DNA of 64,000 nt, from contig NW_026262648.1 in NCBI RefSeq assembly GCF_021869535.1, forward strand, positions 2,232,001 to 2,296,000, read 5' to 3'. Positions within the stretch are counted from its first letter, which is position 1; each line of letters starts with the position of its first letter. Shown piece after piece: positions 57,901 to 64,000 of this stretch. A program made the position numbers and the translations under genes. A model generated the notes under the pieces. The model saw only the letters and a list, made by a program, of their open reading frames with translations, was not told the DNA's origin and made no database searches. The DNA is from Mytilus californianus. Its lineage: Eukaryota > Mollusca > Bivalvia > Mytilida > Mytilidae.

Positions 57901-59927
57901 GTTCTATAGCTTCTTGGGCCTTCAGCGGTTCAAAAACCCTTCAAAAAAATTTTTGCCTCGTTCCGCTTGGCGAAACATGTTTGCCAATACTTTTAGAAGG
58001 GCCTTAGTTTCAACGAAACTTTAATACTGTGTATGTATGCAATACATGTATATGCATTGGGGGATATAAAAGATTTATTTCTGCAGAGGATAATAATTAA
58101 TTCTGATTAAATGGTACATAATGACTTGACTATACATGAATTATTTATAATAAACAAATAATTTAAAAATTGTATGTTTTCGAATATTATAAATATAGTT
58201 GTGAAAATAAATAATCAGTCCCTTGCTTTAATGAAAATGAAAAATCTTGCTTCAATAGTGCAGAAAATAGATAATCTGTCCTCTTAGTTTACAAAAATAA
58301 ATAACCGATCCAAAACAAATCCTCCTGGCCCCCCCCCCCCCCCCCCCCCCAGAATATCAAATGGTCGTCCCCTTACTCCGGTTTAAAATGGAATTTAGAA
58401 TCAAATTATAAGGAATGACTATTATATTTTTTCTGTCTATTCGAAATAACATAAAAAATGTGGTGCACACTTTAAATAACCCGCTATGCAGGTTATTCAG
58501 TGTGCACCACATTTTTGATGTTATTTCTTCATAGACAGAAACAATATTACAGTCATTCCTTAAACACATGTACATGTACAGAGAAATTAAAAAATCAAGA
58601 GAAATTATTTTAAAAGGGGAGATAACTGTACAACAATTTTGTCTTATACATCATACATGAAACATGATGCAAAAGATTTCTCTGTGACTTTGGCAGTTTG
58701 CTTTATAACAATTGCAACAAAACATGATTTGTCACCCAAATATTTCCTTTGTTTCTGAAATAGTCCAATGAAAGCTTCCTCTCAAAATGTTTTTTTCAAA
58801 ATTCTTAATGTCTTTTTTTAATCATTAAACTGAGTTTTCCCTCTTCAAATACAAAGAAAGGTAAGGTTATATTGCACATCCCATAATTATTATGGTAGAG
58901 AACAAACAAAATATCAATTAGAGTGAAGCATCCCAAACCATAATTAGTTTTTGCAACAACACAGTTCTCAAATAAAGGTGTAAAATGATTGAATAAATAT
59001 TCAGGTCTTTAAAGAAACAATTTGTTTCATACATGTATTTGGTATGATTAATTGTACATGTACATGTATTTTATTGTAGTAATCCAAGAAGTGAACATGT
59101 ATATAGATGTAGTATTCCAAATGAAAAAGTAGCGCTCATGATCAAGAATAGACCAAAAAAGAGTCAAAGACATGAGTGAAAAAAAATGTTTTCTTATTGC
59201 AAAAGAATAAATATAATAATAAAAAAAATACACAGAATAAAATGGTACAAGTTTGAAAATGAAGGATCAGAAGTTTTTTCTTCAACTGCATAATAATGGT
59301 TGCCTGTAATGATTTTCTATGGTTAAATGTATAGAATGCAATACTTAGAATTCAACCCCTTAAGTAAAGGAGTTAAGACATCACATTTGACATTTAAATT
59401 TCTCCTATAGCTACCATGAATGAAAAGATTCATTTGAATTTATACAAGGTGGTGTTACATTTTCAGGTGGTTTGGTGTTAATTGTTTCCCTCGTTTTTGC
59501 TGAGAAATCTAGAGATGGATCATGGATGCCAAGACCTTGGCTGAATTATCTTTCATTTTCTTTCGGATGTAATGTCATGAGTGGCTTTGCGTCAGCATTT
59601 GCAGGAATGATCATGTTTATTAAAGCCACAGATATAAGGAAAAAGCCAGACAAGAAAGAACCAGACGGTATGGAATTTGAAGAAAAGGTGGCTCCAAGTC
59701 AAGCTAGTGGCTCAGCTTACCTGCCACCAATGAAATCAGTTTACCCTGCACCACAAAGGATGCCACAACCAAGTTATTATTCAGGACCACCAAGATCACA
59801 TGTGTCTTCAAGAGACAATGCTCCCAGTATTTCAAGCTCTGGATCAGTCTTCCCACCTCCACCTATGCCTGCACAACCAATGTCTGGGGCAAATGGATCT
59901 GACAAAAAAAGTGAATCTTTCGTATAG
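54917..59927 (+). CDS. PMP22/claudin-superfamily four-pass membrane protein, 306 aa, three exons
   Basis: Exons 54917-55211, 56385-56549 and 59467-59927, all phase 1 junctions with GT-AG (donors gtaagt; acceptors tatatttcttcag and tacattttcag); 921 nt including stop. The start MASGRTNSN has context aaaATGg. Residues about 20-42 form membrane segment 1, followed by the extracellular loop with YWYKSW, GLWHIC and GCWW, the claudin-type W-GLW-C-C signature. Exon 2 holds segment 2 (AVQALVIFTLLCNLGALAIL) and the start of 3; exon 3 completes segment 3 (VLIVSLVF) and holds 4 (SGFASAFAGMIMF). The roughly 95-residue tail is Pro/Ser-rich and ends in ESFV, a class-I PDZ-ligand-like end as in junctional claudins. 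Likely a septate-junction or epithelial membrane protein; the exact orthologue was not identified. Confidence 0.85.
55488..56163. mobile_element. Inverted-repeat element (MITE-like) in intron 1 of the claudin-like gene, 676 bp
   Basis: The left end acaggtcaggaataaccacc aattggtgg and the right end ccaccaattggtggttattc ctgacctgt are exact complements. Complementarity continues inward through short repeats of CAATTG(A/G)(C/T)(G/A)TATAAT for about 90 bp. CTA flanks both sides (55485-55487 and 56164-56166), a possible 3-bp target duplication. No credible coding frame. Confidence 0.8.
57077..58372. mobile_element. Inverted-repeat element with terminal G/C tracts in intron 2 of the claudin-like gene, 1.3 kb
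   Basis: Ends are ggggacgaccatttgatatt ctggg and its complement, each followed by a G (or C) run and then ccaggaggattt. TTA flanks both sides (57074-57076 and 58373-58375). Inside, the motif aaaataaataactcagcc and variants recur near both ends in opposite orientation. No transposase was seen. Confidence 0.8.
58430..58545. repeat. Long near-perfect hairpin
   Basis: Arms tttctgtctattcgaaataa cataaaaaatgtggtgcaca and its near-complement tgtgcaccacatttttgatg ttatttcttcatagacagaaa surround a loop that is itself partly complementary (ataaccc...gcaggttat). Probably a very small MITE beside the 57077-58372 element. Confidence 0.75.
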
Positions 59928-62530
59928 TCATATTAAGAATTGTTGCATGTACATTTTTGTAAATGGATTTTATACATATCAAAAGATAACTGTATATATA
60001 TTGTATATAGTAAATTTGCTTTAAGAGTAGCCATAATTCTGTTAACTCTTGTAAAGATGAAACTTGCTAGTCATTTGACAGAAGGCTCTAGTTTTCACAT
60101 ATTCTTTAACAGTAATGTTTAACATGCTTTTAATCGAAGGTATAATTACTGTATAAAATTATGTGTTGATATTGATTTAACATTCCATAGAGTTATGGCT
60201 ATACTTAAATTATATAATTAAGTGCCATTTTGTATTCTTATGAATACTGGAAATTCAGAAGTTATTGTGAGGTTTTTAGTAATGCAAATAATGGCGACCA
60301 AGTGAGTATAGCAATAATAAGAACTCACATTCTGATATCTGATACATATATCTGTATACAGATTTTCCTAAAGTGGCAATAATTAATCTCACATTTTTGT
60401 CCATTCCTCAAAAATTAAAGATTGTTGAGTGAGTGGAATATCAAATTGAAAAACTAACCATATTCACCAGTATTTCTAAAATTTCTTAAAGGGAGGTAAC
60501 TAGAGTTATGTCATTCTGCAGATATAATTTCAAGCAAATATATTGTGGCATTAATTTTGATATTTTTACAATATATGTGTTTGATTATATTTCATATCAG
60601 TTAAGCTGTAACAAATTTATAACATTTATATATAGTAATAACAAAGAAACAAGTGACATGATATTGACTTTTATCATATCTGCACCTAACAGTACACATT
60701 TGGATCCACATCTCCTGTACCAGAATTAAATGAAACCTTCTCAGAATATTTACCAAATAGATGCCAATGTGAACATACTGTTTTGCATTTTGATTCGAAT
60801 TATTTTTGGGGTTTCCCTTAGCATATCATGGACTTTGCCATTGCATTATCTGGGTGATACCATTTTGTATCCAGAACTCCTAAAAAAAACCCTATTAGAA
60901 ATTAGAATTTATTGAAACTTTTTCAGAATCTGAACCATATAATATCATTGTTCACCTTTTATTTTGATTTTTGATCTGCATTGTTATTGGGGGTTTCCTA
61001 AAGCAAACCGTAGTCTTATTCATTTTTTTATGTGGGGAGGTGTGCTTGGCTTACCATCTCTAGTTTTCTTAAATGGTTTATGATGTTTATAAGTGTTAAA
61101 TTAATGAAAATAGCCAGTTGAGCTTTCAAAGTTAAGAATTTTAAGGACAATTAAGCAAGATATTAATAATGCAAACCAGAATGTTAATTTGTTTTTGTGG
61201 TAAACATAATTTTGTATTAATTTGTGTGTGATCAGAGAACTTCTAATAGTATCATTATTGTAAATTTTTGTGGTGAATTAGTGTTACCTTTGATATATTA
61301 AGGGCATATATATTATTTTCAAAACAAAGTTATACTTTAAATTCACGAATTATTGCTAGGTTTTTATTAAAACGAATAATGCAACTGTGTGAGTGTCACA
61401 ATTATAAAAACTCGCATTCTGAATTCCATACATATAAAATAATATTTGTATGCAGATTTTCCTGAAATCGCAATAATTAATCTCACATTTTTGTCCATTC
61501 TTCAAAAGTCGCAAAAATAAGTGCATGCAATAATTTCTGAATTTACAGTATATGCAAGATTCAAACAAATAACTCACAACATTCACAGCCATTAAAAGAG
61601 TTTCAAGTTTGAACAACATAAATAAAATTTTATTGCAGTTTTTAAAAATGAAAATTTAAAGCAAAATATATAACAAAATAATAGAACATTTTCAGATGTA
61701 ATAACCATGCAGCAACAGTAACTATTTGTTTTCATGTCGCTCTTGTCTAAGATCTACTTTCCACCATTTAACAAATTTTTCATTCACCTGTATTTTTCCT
61801 CAACATTTTATATATTTATGTTAAACATTCCACTATAATTGTATACCATGTTAGAAATTTCTCACTTTTTTTACACTGTAAATATCATATATTGGATAAA
61901 ACTATGTAATTATGCATTCTAAAAGATATTTTTACCAATGGATCATAAAACAATAAATATATAAAGAATTTTCCTCTTTTTGATTATTGTCATCAGAATT
62001 TTTGCTTTCATCTTACAACGGCTTATTTTATACAATAAGATGTTTCCACACAGTCATAATAATACCAGACATACCATTTATATTATTTCTTGAAGTTCAG
62101 GTATTTTTACAAAAAAAGATTGTAAGATGTGTGTAATACGAGCCTGCAAAATATATTTCGAAAAAGCGAGACATAGCAATCCTTGATTCCGTCGTCTTCA
62201 ACATTTAGGTTCAGTCTGTGGTTAAAGTTTTTGTAGTCATCTAGAACTTTGTCAAACCTACATGAAATTTTATGAAGTTTGGACAAAAGCTTATTTATGA
62301 ACAAAATACAGTATCCAGAGCAAAATTTTGAAAATATTTATTTTCATTTTTCTGTATTTTACTAATAAATGGACTTAGTTTTTTTAAAACTTATATATAA
62401 CACTCAGGTTTTGTCTGAGGTTAAAGTTTTTTCGGTCATCCATTTCTTTGTCAAATCTACATGAAATTTTATGAAATTTGGACAGAAGTATGGCAAGCTG
62501 TTCTCGTCAAAACTATGTTTAATCCATTTT
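59928..62530. other. 3' UTR and downstream region of the claudin-like gene
   Basis: No further gene seen. AATAAA occurs at 61621-61626 and 61952-61957; the actual poly(A) site cannot be decided. Two stretches are related: 60227-60420 and 61334-61510 share attattgctag/gtttttagtaatgcaaata-type text and cgcaataattaatctcacat ttttgtccatt. Another direct repeat pair is at about 62200-62290 and 62405-62500 (tctacatgaaattttatgaa atttggacagaag). Confidence 0.5.
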
Positions 62531-62540
62531 TCGAAAAATT

Positions 62541-63915
62541 TACACACTGAGAATTTAAAAAAAATACACTGAGATTAAAAAACCTAAAAACACACTCTGA
62601 GAATTCATAAAAACACACTCAGATTACAAAAAATGAAAAACACACACTGAGAATTGAAAATTACACACTGAGAATTGAAAATTACACAATGAGATTTCAA
62701 AAACACACACTGAGATGAAATAAACTGAAAAACACACACTGAGAGAATTTGAAATTACACACTGAGAATTTGAAATTAAACACACACTGAGATGAAATAA
62801 ACTGAAAAACACACACTGAGAGAATTTGAAATTACACACTGAGAATTTGAAATTAAACACTGAGAATTTAAAATTACACACTGAGATTTGTGTTCACTTT
62901 TTATGTGCTCATATCTAATTAGCATACTTAATCTGAATCTATTACAAGCTTAAAACAACTAGGGGACAGAACTTGTTAGTCCTTCAATTTTGGGCTAAAT
63001 GTTTTATAAAAAACATTAAAAATACAACGTATAGAAAAACTACGTTACTAAAGACCAATAGACCAAGAAAAATACCCACTTACTCTCATTACAAAATATA
63101 ACCAAATGGTGAAAAACTTTATTAAAATTATAAGAAAACATTGGAACAATCTGCAAAAAGACAAACAATGCAGTGAATTTTTTTCCCAAGTGCCTATCAT
63201 AGCATATAAACAACAAAAATATAAAAGATTACCTTGCGAAATCAGGGTAACAGTTGAAAGACTTTTGATAAGGGACCTTGCTTAAACAGTTTAAAGCATA
63301 AAATCCCGATATACTGTTAGTAATAATCTGAATTATAGGCAACAAACCAGGGTTGGAAATTAACAAGGTATCCTGAAATGTCCAAATCTTGTATTCTGCC
63401 TACATAGAATTAGTGGAGAAAAGGAAGAACTTGAATTTACAAACTTCAGGAATGACTCTCAATGGTTATCTGAATAAATGTATTTATTTAGTTGTACATA
63501 ATACTATTAAACTACAACAAGTCTTTACTATTTTGTGTAAAAATAAGCTTGAAAAATCATATTACCCAGTATTGCCCAGTATTACCCGTTTCTAGGAGTA
63601 TTGCCCAGCCCTGCAACAAACTTAGGAATATGGGTTAGCAAAAAAAGTTGTTAAGTCTTGAAATTTATTATGAATGTTGGTTGTAGGAACCTCATTTCAT
63701 TATAAAGACAAGAGTTCGGAAGACCAAGATATTGATCTGTTGAATTATTCATCTCATGAATATTCATTAGCAATTTGCATATTAGTCTCAGTGTGTATTT
63801 TTGAAATCTCATTGTGTAACTAACAATTCTCAGTTTTTCAATTTATTTCATCTCAGTGTGTCTTTTTAAAACTCAGTGTGTAATTTTAAATTCTCAGTGT
63901 GTGTTTTTCATTTTT
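62541..63915. mobile_element. Foldback-like region with acacactgagaat arrays in inverted orientation
   Basis: The left array (62541-62885) repeats acacactgagaatttgaaat and shorter acacactgagat units; the right array (63783-63915) has the complement (tctcagtgtgt, aaattctcagtgtgtg). The middle (62890-63780) has no gene. The arrangement resembles the foldback element at 3880-5270 in plan but not in sequence. Confidence 0.6.
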
Positions 63916-64000
63916 AGCTCACCTGACCTGAAAGGTCAAGTGAGCTTTTCTCATCACTTTGCGTCCGTCGTCCGTCGTCCATCGTCCGTAAACTTTTACA

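Overview
This 64 kb window is eukaryotic: AT-rich, with small phase-matched exons, GT-AG introns and many dispersed repeats. Several of those repeats (the family reading agatgtggtatgagtgcc, and a tRNA-derived SINE with an ATTG tail) are ones I associate with marine mussels (Mytilus) and related bivalves. The organism call is inference from recall; no search was run.

The centre of the window is a head-to-head pair of paralogous genes whose start codons lie 1.47 kb apart (17791 on the minus strand, 19265 on the plus strand). Both have the same exon plan: a signal-peptide exon of 73 coding nt, a short propeptide exon, a 37-nt exon ending in a furin-type R-X-K-R site, one phase 1-1 exon coding an 8-cysteine SUEL/rhamnose-binding-lectin-like domain, a 24-nt linker exon, a 105-nt proline-containing collagen exon, and one giant collagen exon. 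The plus-strand giant exon is 2,865 nt with no intron. It codes about 318 triplets, almost all Gly-X-Lys, with about 90 Gly-Tyr-Lys triplets and almost no proline. The minus copy has the same kind of exon but runs off the left edge (1..1338). The predicted products are secreted, furin-processed, strongly cationic, Tyr-Lys-rich collagens with an N-terminal lectin-type head. I do not recognise them as a named family. They may be structural or adhesive extracellular matrix, for example byssus- or foot-related, but that is inference.

From about 54.9 to 59.9 kb on the plus strand lies a complete three-exon gene (306 aa) of the PMP22/claudin superfamily, with four membrane segments, the GLW..C...C extracellular signature and a C-terminal class-I PDZ-ligand-like end.

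The rest is introns and intergenic DNA filled with repeats: six minisatellites (29, 33, about 40, about 37, about 57 and about 58 bp units), at least five inverted-repeat (MITE/foldback) elements, four SINE copies (one split by another insertion), four decayed reverse-transcriptase remnants all on the minus strand, and many copies of one dispersed mussel-type repeat family. No rRNA, functional tRNA or CRISPR array was found.
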